Positions 51,325 through 61,515 of a DNA stretch of 64,000 bases are shown here, one piece after another. Every line of letters starts with the position of its first letter. The stretch's first letter is position 1. The translations under genes and the position numbers were made by a program. Under the pieces are notes generated by a model, which was given only the letters and a program-made list of their open reading frames with translations, ran no database searches and had not been told where the DNA came from. The stretch is from a bacterium (GTDB lineage Bacteria; Cyanobacteriota; Vampirovibrionia; Gastranaerophilales; Gastranaerophilaceae): NCBI GenBank assembly GCA_017467605.1, contig JAFUSQ010000019.1, forward strand, positions 1 through 64,000, given 5' to 3'.

Positions 51325-51855
51325 ATGTTAGATTATACAAAAGAAGAATTGTTATCCTTGATTGAAAGTACCCCGGAAAAATTCAATGAATGGAAAAGAG
51401 ATAAAGAAGATATTGATTTAAGTGAAGTAGATTTTTCTAATATGGCATTGAGAGAAATTGATTTTACAGATGTAGACCTCAATTCAAGTTCTTTTGCTGA
51501 CTGTAATTTAGCATTGGTAAATTTTAACGGAGCAGATTTGACTGCAGTTGATTTTACAAGGGCGGTAGTTACGGAATGTGATTTTTCAGAAAGTATCTTA
51601 ACAGGAGCAGATTGTTCTTATGCTCAAATGACATACTGTAATTTCACAGATTGTGATATGGCAGGAACAGTTTTATCAGAAACAGATTTGACAAGTTCAG
51701 ACTTATCCGCAGCAGAAAATCTTAATTCATCTCGTTATGACAGTGATACAATTTGGCCTGATGATGATATGTTACCGGAAGGGTTTGACATGGCATGCAA
51801 AGACGATTTATCTTCTCTGAAAGATGATGAAGATATGCCAACTAACGAATATTGA
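51325..51855 (+). CDS. pentapeptide-repeat protein
   Basis: 176 residues behind AAGGAG. Residues about 28-130 are consecutive A/S/T-[D/N]-[L/F]-x-x pentapeptides (VDFSN MALRE IDFTD VDLNS), which fold as a right-handed quadrilateral helix. Acidic overall, with a disordered acidic tail (DDDMLPEGFDMACKDDLSSL). No export signal. Function unknown; some pentapeptide proteins bind DNA gyrase. Confidence 0.88.
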   Translation: MLDYTKEELLSLIESTPEKFNEWKRDKEDIDLSEVDFSNMALREIDFTDVDLNSSSFADCNLALVNFNGADLTAVDFTRAVVTECDFSESILTGADCSYAQMTYCNFTDCDMAGTVLSETDLTSSDLSAAENLNSSRYDSDTIWPDDDMLPEGFDMACKDDLSSLKDDEDMPTNEY

Positions 51856-51860
51856 TAGTA

Positions 51861-51962
51861 CTCCCTCGCCCTACGGGAGACACTGGTCGAACCGGCGAAC
51901 TTGTGAGCCCGAGTGAGACTGCGTGCAGGGAGCATCAGCGAGTCGCAGGGTTGGGGTGAGAG
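51861..51962. repeat. GC-rich interspersed element before dapB
   Basis: Starts CTCCCTCGCCCTACGGGAGA and ends GGGTTGGGGTGAGAGGG, with CACTGGTCGAACCGGCGAAC-type sequence inside; GC content far above its surroundings. Confidence 0.7.
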
Positions 51963-51981
51963 GGCAACAAAGGAGAAAAAC

Positions 51982-52731
51982 ATGATAAAAGTAGCAGTAT
52001 GCGGTGCATATGGAAAAATGGGTAAAGAAGTCTGCCAAGCAGTAGAAAATGCATCTGATATGGAATTAACTGCAAAAATTGATATTCAAGGTGATGCATA
52101 TAGAACAATTGAAGAAGCAAGTAAAAATTGCGAAATAGATGTTCTTGTTGATTTTACTCAACCAAAATCCATTTATGAAAATGCACTATACTGCTTAAAT
52201 AATGATATAAGAATAGTTATAGGCACAACCGGTTTAAAAGATGAAGAAATAGGTCAATTAAAAGCTCTTTCTGAAATGAATAGTACCGGTTGCCTTATTG
52301 CTCCAAATTTTTCAACAGGTGCAGTTTTAATGATGATGTTTGCACAAATGGCATCAAAATACTTTGATAACGCTGAAATAATTGAGATGCACCATAACCA
52401 AAAAAAGGACGCACCATCAGGCACCGCAATAAAAACAGCCCTTATGATGTCACAGACAAAATCAACATTCAAAAAAGATAATTGTCCTGAAACAGAAACC
52501 ATAACAGGTTCAAGAGGGGGAACATCATATTCTGATATTCAAATACATTCTGTCAGAATGCCCGGTTTTATGGCATCACAAGAAGTAATTTTCGGTTCAT
52601 CAGGACAAGTATTCAAAATCCGCCACGATTCAACTGATAGAAAATGCTACATGGACGGTGTATTACTTGGAGTAAGACACGTTTATCAAAAAAACGACTT
52701 CACATATGGCCTTGAAAAGATACTTGGGTAA
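51982..52731 (+). CDS. dapB: 4-hydroxy-tetrahydrodipicolinate reductase
   Basis: 249 residues. Reduces the product of DapA in lysine/diaminopimelate synthesis. Start ATG at 51982 behind AAAGGAG; a frame extended to 51913 is translated repeat. N-terminal KVAVCGAYGKMGKEV (NAD(P) loop), VDFTQPKS, GTTGLKDEEI, APNFSTGAVLM, and EMHHNQKKDAPSGTA with catalytic His and Lys; C-terminal FKIRHDSTDRKCYMDGVLLGVR. Monocistronic. Confidence 0.96.
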   Translation: MIKVAVCGAYGKMGKEVCQAVENASDMELTAKIDIQGDAYRTIEEASKNCEIDVLVDFTQPKSIYENALYCLNNDIRIVIGTTGLKDEEIGQLKALSEMNSTGCLIAPNFSTGAVLMMMFAQMASKYFDNAEIIEMHHNQKKDAPSGTAIKTALMMSQTKSTFKKDNCPETETITGSRGGTSYSDIQIHSVRMPGFMASQEVIFGSSGQVFKIRHDSTDRKCYMDGVLLGVRHVYQKNDFTYGLEKILG

Positions 52732-52931
52732 ATTATTTCATCTTATAATATAACAAATATTTTTAAATATTATTACTTATTTATACACAATAATAGGAAT
52801 GTTTTCATTCCCAAAATTTTTTAATATAACAAATATAAAAACAGGAACAATTTAAATTTTATAAACAATCGTTTATAATTAATCAACTATCAAGTATAAA
52901 ATATCAATGATAAATCATATAAAATCGTTGT

Positions 52932-53144
52932 ATGGACGCAAAAATACTAAATAAAAATATTGCTGAAAATCTGAGAAAAATTAGAGCAATAAAACGCATA
53001 TCTCAAGATGATTTGGCAAATATATGTGATATTAGCCAGCAATATATATGTAAAATAGAAAAAGAAAAAGTTAATCCAAGTATTTTAATATTATACAAAA
53101 TCGCCAATGCATTGGAAATAACAGTAAATGATTTAGTATACTAA
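52932..53144 (+). CDS. small XRE-family regulator
   Basis: 70 residues: one helix-turn-helix, SQDDLANICDISQQYICKIEKEKVNPS at about 23-49, close to the form in the protein at 5468. It is not divergent from a prepilin gene; dapB lies upstream on the same strand and fabZ is downstream on the other. TATAAA (52918-52923) ends 8 nt before the ATG, so the leader is 0-2 nt. Short AT-rich palindromes upstream (TATCAATGATA at 52903) may be its own operator. Confidence 0.82.
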   Translation: MDAKILNKNIAENLRKIRAIKRISQDDLANICDISQQYICKIEKEKVNPSILILYKIANALEITVNDLVY

Positions 53145-53145
53145 A

Positions 53146-53178
53146 AAAATCCCCGCATATAGCGGGGTAAAATTTTTC
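53146..53178 (+). terminator. terminator after the XRE gene at 52932
   Basis: CCCCGC (53151-53156), ATATA, GCGGGG (53162-53167), then an imperfect T tract. Confidence 0.75.
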
Positions 53179-53594
53179 TAGGAATTAGGAATAGGAAATA
53201 ATTTTCTCTCTTTTATCTAAACGGAATTTGAAATCTCTCTTAATATCTCTCGTGTTTATTTAATGTTTACATATATATAAAGTATATACAAATTATATAA
53301 TTTCAGGGAGGAATTATTTCGTTACAAAAATTAATAATCGTATACAAAAAAATTAAATCCTCCACCACAAATATGATATTGTTACTTTTTCATTGATAGA
53401 GCAATAGGAGATTCAACGGTGCAAATTTCCGTGTCATTCTGAACTTGATTCAGAATCTACCATAGACCCTGAAACTACAAGTCGCTTCACTTCCATGCAT
53501 ACAACCTCACAAGGCTCACTCCGTTACACCCGTTCAAACTTGTAAAGTTCAGAGTGACATAAGTATGAGAAGTGGGGAGAAGGTTGTAATAAAT
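53179..53594. other. 416-bp intergenic region with interspersed repeat
   Basis: No gene. Contains at 53402-53560 an element starting CAATAGGAGATTCAACGG (as at 29798) followed by the TTCTGAACTTGATTCAGAA palindrome and a degenerate CCCTGAAAC..GTTCAGAG half. Confidence 0.65.
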
Positions 53595-54047
53595 TTATGT
53601 CAAAGCAAAAGTCATATCTGCTTCAACACAAATTTTGCCGTCAACTCTGCCGATACCATGAGCTTTGCAGATAGGGCCTTTCAACTTAGTCAATTCTATT
53701 TCCATATCAAATCTGTCGCCCGGTCGTACAATATTTTTAAATCTAACACCGTCAACCCCCGCATACAAAGCCAACTTACCTTTATTTTGAGGTAAAGATA
53801 ATAAAACAGGTGCAGAGCATTGTGCAAGAGCTTCTAATTGCAATACCCCCGGCATTATAGGATTACCAGGAAAATGCCCTTGGAAGAATGCTTCATTCAT
53901 AGTCATATTTTTATAACCTTTAGAATATTTTCCAGGGATACATTCTGTGATTCTGTCTACCAACAAGAATGGGTATCTGTGAGGAAGCATTTCCATAATC
54001 TCTTGTATATCCATTGATATAACTTCTTCTTTAATTTCTTCTGTCAT
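53595..54047 (-). CDS. fabZ: 3-hydroxyacyl-ACP dehydratase FabZ
   Basis: 150 residues, hot-dog fold. Dehydrates 3-hydroxyacyl-ACP in fatty acid elongation. Catalytic His in LPHRYPFLLVDRI and Glu in MPGVLQLEALAQ. FQGHFPGNPIMPGV is diagnostic. Start ATG behind AAGGAG. 11 bp after lpxC; in many cyanobacteria lpxA and lpxB follow fabZ, but here the operon ends. Confidence 0.96.
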   Translation of the reverse strand: MTEEIKEEVISMDIQEIMEMLPHRYPFLLVDRITECIPGKYSKGYKNMTMNEAFFQGHFPGNPIMPGVLQLEALAQCSAPVLLSLPQNKGKLALYAGVDGVRFKNIVRPGDRFDMEIELTKLKGPICKAHGIGRVDGKICVEADMTFALT

Positions 54048-54058
54048 GTTCTTTCTCC

Positions 54059-54901
54059 TTATATTTCTATTAATTTATCTTTCAAAATTTTTGCAACTTT
54101 CACATGAACCGCATGTCCTGCTTCTTTAGCCAGAATTTGACACTTCATATTTAGGGGATTTACACCTGTTAAATACAAATCCCCGATTAAATCAAGCATT
54201 TTGTGCTTAATTTGTTCGTTTTCAGAACGCAATTCAGTCGTATAACCGCCATCATCAGTAAGTCCTACGGTATTTTCCTGCGTGACCCCTTGAGCAAACC
54301 CAAGCATTTGAAATTTTTTCAAATCTCTATAAAATCCAAAAGTTCTTGCCTCAATAATTTCATTCTTATTTTTTGGATTGTAATTAATGAACTTTCTTGT
54401 CAAATCTGGGTGATCGTAATTCACTGCATAAGAAATAAATAAGTCATCACTCGGTAAAATCACAAGACTTGTCTTACCGTTAAGATAATAAACAGGTTCA
54501 CTCACTGTGTAATATTTATCCTTAGCAAAGAACGGTTTGTCAGTACCAACTGCCTTAATCGCTTCGACCCACTGCTTTGAACTTCCGTCTAGAATAGGGA
54601 CTTCATCTTCTGACATGCAGATATCAACAGAATCAATTCCACAAAAAGCAAGCGCAGCGGATAAATGTTCCGTAAGCATAGCTCTAGCATTTTTTGTACC
54701 CATTACCACACAATGATCTGTTGCTAAAACATTTTCAACATCAGCAGTGAAGGAATCTTTACCTTTGACAAAATACTTTATTTGACCCGAATTTGACGGA
54801 AATAGAGTAATTTCACAAGGTTTATTCTTCATTAAACCGTTACCGGTTATTTTTATTTCTTTTTTTATACTAGTCATTTTACTTATTAATATTATCCTCA
54901 A
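54059..54901 (-). CDS. lpxC: UDP-3-O-acyl-N-acetylglucosamine deacetylase
   Basis: 280 residues; the committed step of lipid A synthesis. Zinc ligands seen in LTEHLSAALAFCGID (His) and IKHKMLDLIGDLYLTG (His and Asp); catalytic His in KEAGHAVHVKV. VPILDGSSKQWVEAI is conserved. The first ATG at 54901 or the ATG at 54874 (MTSIKKEIKITGNGLM) could be used; the second fits the family's usual N-terminus better. Overlaps lpxD by 23 bp if the first is used. Confidence 0.94.
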   Translation of the reverse strand: MRIILISKMTSIKKEIKITGNGLMKNKPCEITLFPSNSGQIKYFVKGKDSFTADVENVLATDHCVVMGTKNARAMLTEHLSAALAFCGIDSVDICMSEDEVPILDGSSKQWVEAIKAVGTDKPFFAKDKYYTVSEPVYYLNGKTSLVILPSDDLFISYAVNYDHPDLTRKFINYNPKNKNEIIEARTFGFYRDLKKFQMLGFAQGVTQENTVGLTDDGGYTTELRSENEQIKHKMLDLIGDLYLTGVNPLNMKCQILAKEAGHAVHVKVAKILKDKLIEI

Positions 54902-55970
54902 ACTCTTTTAAAAGCGGTTCATATTTTCTAAATTTTGCAATAATATCGCCAGCATCTTTCATTGTTTTGAGTTGTTTGATAAAATCTTTTCTCGGAACTG
55001 CCGGAATACCAACAATTATTGATTTCGCAGGGAATGATTTTGTAACACCTGCTTTAGCGGTAATAATTGTATCAGAACCGATTTCTATATGATCTGCAAG
55101 ACCTGCTTGACCGGCAATAACAACTCTATCTCCGATTACGCAGCTTCCTGCAATACCTACTTGAGAAACAATTAAACAACCTTTACCAATTTTACAATTG
55201 TGACCAATCATAACAAGATCATCAATTTTTGTATTATCACCGACTGTAGTATTTTCAATTGTACCTCTGTCAATTGCAGTATTTGCACCGATTTCTACAT
55301 TATTTCCGATAACAACAGAACCAATTGAAGGAATTTTGAATATAACTTGTTCCACATCACCTTCTTTGATTTCGCCGTCTTGTCTTGCATTTTCAATATT
55401 ATTCGGGTTTTCTGTAACAAAACTAAAACCATCAGCCCCTAATGAAACACCGTTATGTAAAATTACATCATTACCGACTTGGACTCTTGCGCCTATATTA
55501 ACTCCTGCATGGAAAAAGCAGTTGTTACCGATTTTTGCATCATTTCCGATAAACGAATTAGCTAAAATCTTTGTATTATCACCAATTACAGCATTTTGTG
55601 ATATTACAACATTTGGACCTATTGAAACATTTTGACCTAATTTTGCACTTGGATCAACAACCGCACTTGGGTGAATGTCTTTGTTTACATAAGGCGGAAC
55701 ATAGAATAAATTAAGCAATTTCATCATTGCTAATCTTGGTCTTTCAACTTCAATAGTTGTGAATCCGTCAATCTGCACACCTAATGGAACAAGTGCAGCT
55801 TTAGCTTTTGACTGTGCGAGATTTGCAATTTCTTCTTCGCCTAATGCAAGAGCCAAAGTATTTTCATCACTTAATAAAGGTGGTGCAATATGAGTAATTT
55901 CAGGACTTTGAACCTTTGTTAGCATACCGCCTACAATTTGTGTAATTTCATCTACTGTAAATGATTTCAT
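54879..55970 (-). CDS. lpxD: UDP-3-O-(3-hydroxyacyl)glucosamine N-acyltransferase
   Basis: 363 residues. Adds the N-linked acyl chain to the lipid A precursor. N-terminal uridine-binding domain (1-100), then a left-handed beta-helix of hexapeptide repeats (VDPSAKLGQNVSIGPNVVIS and onward) with catalytic His in DLVMIGHNCKIGKG. C-terminal helices. Start ATG behind AAGGAG. First of the lpxD-lpxC-fabZ run. Confidence 0.95.
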   Translation of the reverse strand: MKSFTVDEITQIVGGMLTKVQSPEITHIAPPLLSDENTLALALGEEEIANLAQSKAKAALVPLGVQIDGFTTIEVERPRLAMMKLLNLFYVPPYVNKDIHPSAVVDPSAKLGQNVSIGPNVVISQNAVIGDNTKILANSFIGNDAKIGNNCFFHAGVNIGARVQVGNDVILHNGVSLGADGFSFVTENPNNIENARQDGEIKEGDVEQVIFKIPSIGSVVIGNNVEIGANTAIDRGTIENTTVGDNTKIDDLVMIGHNCKIGKGCLIVSQVGIAGSCVIGDRVVIAGQAGLADHIEIGSDTIITAKAGVTKSFPAKSIIVGIPAVPRKDFIKQLKTMKDAGDIIAKFRKYEPLLKEFEDNINK

Positions 55971-56047
55971 TATCTATTCTCCTTATTATTTTTATTTTCG
56001 TCATTCTGAGAGCTTTAGACTTATTCAGAGTTATATAAATATATTCT

Positions 56048-56518
56048 TTACTTTTTATTTATTTGCTCGATTAATCCTGTAGTTGATTTACCTTCCACAA
56101 ATGATATAAATTCTACCCTAATATTATTTTTTCGCATAATATCAGCTTCAGGAAGGCTTTCCATTGTATAATCTCCACCTTTTGTATAGACATCAGGCTT
56201 AATTTCATCTAACAAATTACGCGGACTATCTTCATCAAACAGAACGACATAATCAACACAAGATAATGCACAAAGTATTTCCGCTCTATCCTGTTCATTA
56301 TTAATCGGACGAGTCGGGCCTTTTATAGAACGCACTGACTTATCTGAATTCAAAAGAACTATACTATAATCCGCAAAAGATTTTGTTTTCTGTAAGTATC
56401 TGACATGCCCGACATGTAAAATGTCAAAACAACCGTTTGTAGCAACAACAGTCTTACCGCTTTTACGCAGTTTATCAACAAAATCAGCTACATTTTCCCT
56501 TCTTAGGACTTGTCCCAT
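56048..56518 (-). CDS. D-glycero-beta-D-manno-heptose 1-phosphate adenylyltransferase (RfaE2/HldE C-terminal type)
   Basis: 156 residues from the ATG at 56518 behind GAGGG. Nucleotidyltransferase with VVATNGCFDILHVGHVRYLQKTKS (the HxGH motif) and NNEQDRAEILCALSCVDYVVLFDEDSP; KPDVYTKGGDY. Makes ADP-heptose for the LPS core. It stands alone without the kinase domain, as is common outside enterobacteria. The kinase (HldA) is not in the window. Confidence 0.93.
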   Translation of the reverse strand: MGQVLRRENVADFVDKLRKSGKTVVATNGCFDILHVGHVRYLQKTKSFADYSIVLLNSDKSVRSIKGPTRPINNEQDRAEILCALSCVDYVVLFDEDSPRNLLDEIKPDVYTKGGDYTMESLPEADIMRKNNIRVEFISFVEGKSTTGLIEQINKK

Positions 56519-56606
56519 AAATATACCCTCTAACACGCTAATTATAATATAAATAAGGATTTAATACGATATTAATTAACAAAAAGTAATATATAGTTTA
56601 TTACGT

Positions 56607-56831
56607 CTAATATCGGCTGCCTACATAGGTTTTAATATTAACAAATTTTTTTAAAAACTTAGGTAATTTTGCTCTTAAAACTTTTTGAGAAGCAAGATCT
56701 TGCTCTACTTTACTTACAACTTGCAATCTCTGAGTTATAAGAAGTGAAGCACGCTGAGGAGTCGGATTATTTATTACAATCGGACGAAATCCTGAAATTA
56801 TTGGGGTTAAAATTAACTTATTTATATGCAT
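56607..56831 (-). CDS. small unknown protein
   Basis: 74 residues with a modest GAGAAG site. Basic, no clear signal peptide (MHINKLILTPIISGFRPIVI is moderately hydrophobic), helical C-terminal half. Not recognised. Follows the next small gene by 16 bp, so the two may be co-transcribed. Confidence 0.5.
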   Translation of the reverse strand: MHINKLILTPIISGFRPIVINNPTPQRASLLITQRLQVVSKVEQDLASQKVLRAKLPKFLKKFVNIKTYVGSRY

Positions 56832-56847
56832 ATATACTTCTCACAAT

Positions 56848-57150
56848 CTATTTTTTAAAAACAATTATTGTATTAGACTTTCTAAATACAGAATTCCAAG
56901 GAGCAAACAGAGCATATTTCGGTTCATCTAACCTGGTTGCAAAATAATTTACAATATCTGCGTATTTCAGAGCTTTTACATCATGAACTTCATAAGATGC
57001 ATTTATACTCGAATCAGCCCTTAAATTTCTCAAATACTCTGCCTTTTTAGCCGCTTTTTTCAACTTATGGGCACTATTCCATACTTCGGGAGAATTATAG
57101 ACTCTATCTCCAACTGTTAATTTTGTGATTATATGTCCTATTTTTGGCAT
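56848..57150 (-). CDS. small unknown protein
   Basis: 100 residues; AAGAAAG site before the ATG. Basic, helical, with LKKAAKKAEYLRNLRADSSI in the middle. Not recognised, no export signal. 15 bp after asd, and probably in its transcript. Confidence 0.55.
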   Translation of the reverse strand: MPKIGHIITKLTVGDRVYNSPEVWNSAHKLKKAAKKAEYLRNLRADSSINASYEVHDVKALKYADIVNYFATRLDEPKYALFAPWNSVFRKSNTIIVFKK

Positions 57151-57165
57151 ACCAATACTTTCTTT

Positions 57166-58188
57166 CTAATACAATTCCATTTCAATAACTTTTTTACATA
57201 ATCTTACGGTATTTAAAGCTGCACCGATTCTAATATTATCAGCAACACACCATAAAGATATACCGTTTTCAAATGCTAAATTTTTCCTAATTCTTCCGAC
57301 AAATACAGGGTCAACACCTGAGGCATCACGAGTTGTCGGATATTCAAAACTATCAGGATTGTCAATTACGGTTAACCCAAATGAATTTTTAAGGATATTA
57401 CGAACCTCATCAGGAGTAACAGGTTTAACAAACTCAATATCTACAGCTTCCGAGTGTCCGTTATAAACAGGAACACGAGCCGCCGTACAAGATATTGGCA
57501 AATCTTGAGGAAGGTGAAGAATTTTTTTCGTTTCGTTTACTACTTTCATTTCTTCTTTCGTGTAACCATTTTCGCAAAATACATCAATTTGCGGAATTAC
57601 ATTAAATGAAATAGGTTTTTTAAACGCATCAGGAGTAAATTCCTCATTATTTAATGTAGCTTTAGTATTCGCAGTTAATTCATTAATTGCTTTCAATCCG
57701 GCACCTGAAACTGCCTGATATGTTGAAACCAATAGTTTTTTGATTTCAAATTTTTCATGCAGCGGTTTTAATACAAGCATAAGTTGAGAAGTTGAACAAT
57801 TCGGATTAGCAATTATACCTTTATGTTTTTTCAAATCTTCATCATTTACCCCTGCTATAACAAGAGGAACATCTTTTTCCATTCTGAAAGCAGATGAGTT
57901 ATCTATTATAACCCCGCCTCTTTTAACAATTTCCGGAGCAAACTTTTGTGAAGTAGAACCACCGGCAGAAGCAAGCACAATATTTATCCCATCAAAACTT
58001 TCAGGTTTTGCTTCTTCTACAATATATTCTTTCCCTTGAAATTCCAACTTTGTTCCTGCGCTTTTGGCACTGGATAAAAACTTAATAGAATTAAATTCTA
58101 CATTTAATTCTGTAATAATTTTTGTAATTTCACGTCCAACAACACCTGTTGCACCTAAAATCGCGATATTCGGCTTTTGTTTTGTCAT
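57166..58188 (-). CDS. asd: aspartate-semialdehyde dehydrogenase
   Basis: 340 residues. Makes aspartate semialdehyde for lysine, threonine and methionine synthesis. IAILGATGVVGREITKII (nucleotide loop, 8-25), FLSSAKSAGTKL, IIDNSSAFRMEKDVPLVIAGVN, catalytic Cys in ANPNCSTSQLMLVL, and QAVSGAGLKAINEL; C-terminal VADNIRIGAALNTVRL. Start ATG behind AAGGGA. Confidence 0.97.
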   Translation of the reverse strand: MTKQKPNIAILGATGVVGREITKIITELNVEFNSIKFLSSAKSAGTKLEFQGKEYIVEEAKPESFDGINIVLASAGGSTSQKFAPEIVKRGGVIIDNSSAFRMEKDVPLVIAGVNDEDLKKHKGIIANPNCSTSQLMLVLKPLHEKFEIKKLLVSTYQAVSGAGLKAINELTANTKATLNNEEFTPDAFKKPISFNVIPQIDVFCENGYTKEEMKVVNETKKILHLPQDLPISCTAARVPVYNGHSEAVDIEFVKPVTPDEVRNILKNSFGLTVIDNPDSFEYPTTRDASGVDPVFVGRIRKNLAFENGISLWCVADNIRIGAALNTVRLCKKVIEMELY

Positions 58189-58274
58189 AATTTATCCCTT
58201 TATCATAAAACGGGGTTAACCCTGATAGTAACTTACAGGTCAATAATACTACAACAATAATTAAATACAAAGCC

Positions 58275-59423
<1,149 letters not shown>

Positions 59424-59465
59424 TTACAAATTATCAAGCAATTATGATTGATTAAATATTTACCC

Positions 59466-59939
59466 CTACTCGGCATCAAGACTTTCGATAACAAGTTCTG
59501 ACATACATTTACCTTCAGGGAAAAGTTCGTTTTCATTAAAGTAAATAGCGATTTCTCTTTCTGCGCTGGCAACAGAATCAGAACCGTGAACGATATTGTA
59601 TTCCATAACTTGAGCAAAATCAGCCCTAATTGTTCCAACTTCGGCTTTATTTGGGTCTGTTGAACCCATCAAATGTCTTGCTCCCGCAACAGCATTATAA
59701 CCTTGGATTACCATTGCAACAATCGGACCGCTTTGAATATATCTGATAAGTCTCGGATAAAACGGTTTACCTTCATGCTCTGCGTAATGTGCTCTTGCCT
59801 GTTCATCAGTAACTTGAAGCATTTTCAAACCAATTACTTTATAACCTTTTGTTTCAAATCTTTTTACAATTTCCCCTATTAACCCTCTTTGAACCCCATC
59901 AGGTTTAACTGCGATAAACGTTCTTTCTTCTGTATGCAT
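59466..59939 (-). CDS. ndk: nucleoside diphosphate kinase
   Basis: 157 residues from the ATG at 59939 (AGGAG site). Balances nucleoside triphosphates. ERTFIAVKPDGVQRGLIGEIVKRFE, YAEHEGKPFYPRLIRYIQSGPIVAMV, and the active His in YNIVHGSDSVASAEREI. Stop codon TAG is followed by GGGGTAAATAT, the recurring motif. Confidence 0.96.
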   Translation of the reverse strand: MHTEERTFIAVKPDGVQRGLIGEIVKRFETKGYKVIGLKMLQVTDEQARAHYAEHEGKPFYPRLIRYIQSGPIVAMVIQGYNAVAGARHLMGSTDPNKAEVGTIRADFAQVMEYNIVHGSDSVASAEREIAIYFNENELFPEGKCMSELVIESLDAE

Positions 59940-60065
59940 GCTTATTCTCCTATACAATATACAATACGCTATGATTGTAACATAAAATATTTATTTTTGC
60001 TATATCACGAAATTTTTGCAAACAAAGTTTTTATTACATATAAGCCGGCAATATTACCGGTAATT

Positions 60066-61511
60066 TTAATTATTTAAATCAACATATTCAAAATTCGGAT
60101 AATCAATTTTTCCGTCAAAATTTTTATCTGCATTTATTAACGCATTACGGAACAACTCATTCATTGGAACTTCTTTACCGTTTACCAAAATTTTTTCTTT
60201 CGGAATATTTTTTAATACTTCAAACCCCTGTTCCCCTGAGCCTATAAATGGATCTATAGCACAACTAAATTCTCTTTTTGGATTTATAGGTTCTCCCTTA
60301 TCATCTAAAAGACTTTCTCCATTTATTTTAATTTGAACTATTTTGTAAGTTTTATCTTGAATATTCCCTTTGCCAAAAACCGAAATATTTCCTGAACACT
60401 GCAAAAATCTGGTATTCCCTCTATCTTTATACATTCTGTTAAGTGCGGTATTGTCAAAAACTTTTTTCAATTGTTCAACATTTATATTAATTTTTTCAAT
60501 TGTTGACTGTGCACAGATAACACGCTCTATATCGTATTTTGTTATGAATTCGCTCTCATCAAGCCTTAGCGAATACATTGTAAAACCCGTTGAATGAAAT
60601 GCTATATCAGTATTTCCCACTTTTTTCATATTGTCAGAAAGAAATGTCCCCAAAGAACAAGCTTCCGAATAATTCTTTTTTAGATCCAAAACCCTTTTTG
60701 CAATAGGTTCTTTTAATTTCGTTTCCTGCTCGTATTTAATTATCGGATTTTCAAATTCCGGAATATATTCCACATCTTTCAATGAAATTTCTTCAACCTT
60801 TTCAATTTTATCATCAACAACGACCTTATACATTGCTCTGGCAAATGATAACGGATAAAATATATTATTTTTATAATCAGGTTCTATTCTTGAATGTTCA
60901 TGCCCGCCAATTATCAAATCAATCGGCCTGATATTTTGTGAAAAATTCTTCAAAGCCAAACTGTAACTGTACCAATGATGATTTAAAACTATGACTTTAT
61001 CAAAATCTTCATCAACACTATTAATCAAATTTTCATAAATTTTTTCCTGAGGCTTCAAATCTATTCCAAATTTTTTAGCACAGGAATTACTTATACAAAA
61101 ACCTGTTATTAAAATTTTTAATCCGTTTATTTTTAATATTTTGTATGGGGAAAGCCAATCCGCCAAATTTTCTGTTTTGGAATCAAAAATATTTGAACAA
61201 ACAACATTTATCCCAGCTTTTTGGAAAACTTTAACAGTATTTTTTAGATACTCAAAATCAGATTTATTAAATCCAAAATCATTATTTCCAAGAGTTATAA
61301 AAATTTCAGCTTGCGGGAGAAGTTGTTTTAGTTTTAAATAAGCATTTACGGACAATTCTTTATCATAAATACCTTTGAATAAATCTCCGCAATCAAAGAT
61401 TAAAAAAGGGTTTTTATTATTTTTTTCGAAATTATAAATTCCGCTTAACAGTTTACTCAAATTTCTGCTTTCCTGATGCGAATCTGTGATAGCATAAATA
61501 TTTGTCTGCAT
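60066..61511 (-). CDS. 5'-nucleotidase-like metallophosphatase
   Basis: 481 residues from the ATG at 61511 behind GGGGG; a start at 61622 would lie inside comM and is rejected. Metallophosphatase domain about 1-240: DSHQES, FDCGDLFKG, TLGNNDFGF, LNHHWYS, GGHEHSR. This matches the dimetal ligand series. C-terminal domain about 260-470 resembles 5'-nucleotidase C-terminal domains (GTFLSDNMKKVGNTDIAF). No signal peptide, so cytoplasmic, unlike UshA. Substrate unknown. 4 bp after comM. Confidence 0.82.
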   Translation of the reverse strand: MQTNIYAITDSHQESRNLSKLLSGIYNFEKNNKNPFLIFDCGDLFKGIYDKELSVNAYLKLKQLLPQAEIFITLGNNDFGFNKSDFEYLKNTVKVFQKAGINVVCSNIFDSKTENLADWLSPYKILKINGLKILITGFCISNSCAKKFGIDLKPQEKIYENLINSVDEDFDKVIVLNHHWYSYSLALKNFSQNIRPIDLIIGGHEHSRIEPDYKNNIFYPLSFARAMYKVVVDDKIEKVEEISLKDVEYIPEFENPIIKYEQETKLKEPIAKRVLDLKKNYSEACSLGTFLSDNMKKVGNTDIAFHSTGFTMYSLRLDESEFITKYDIERVICAQSTIEKININVEQLKKVFDNTALNRMYKDRGNTRFLQCSGNISVFGKGNIQDKTYKIVQIKINGESLLDDKGEPINPKREFSCAIDPFIGSGEQGFEVLKNIPKEKILVNGKEVPMNELFRNALINADKNFDGKIDYPNFEYVDLNN

Positions 61512-61515
61512 AAAT

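Noticed and set aside
51913-51981. N-terminal extension of DapB
   Set aside because: Encoded by the GC-rich repeat; AAAGGAG and the DapB family N-terminus support the ATG at 51982.
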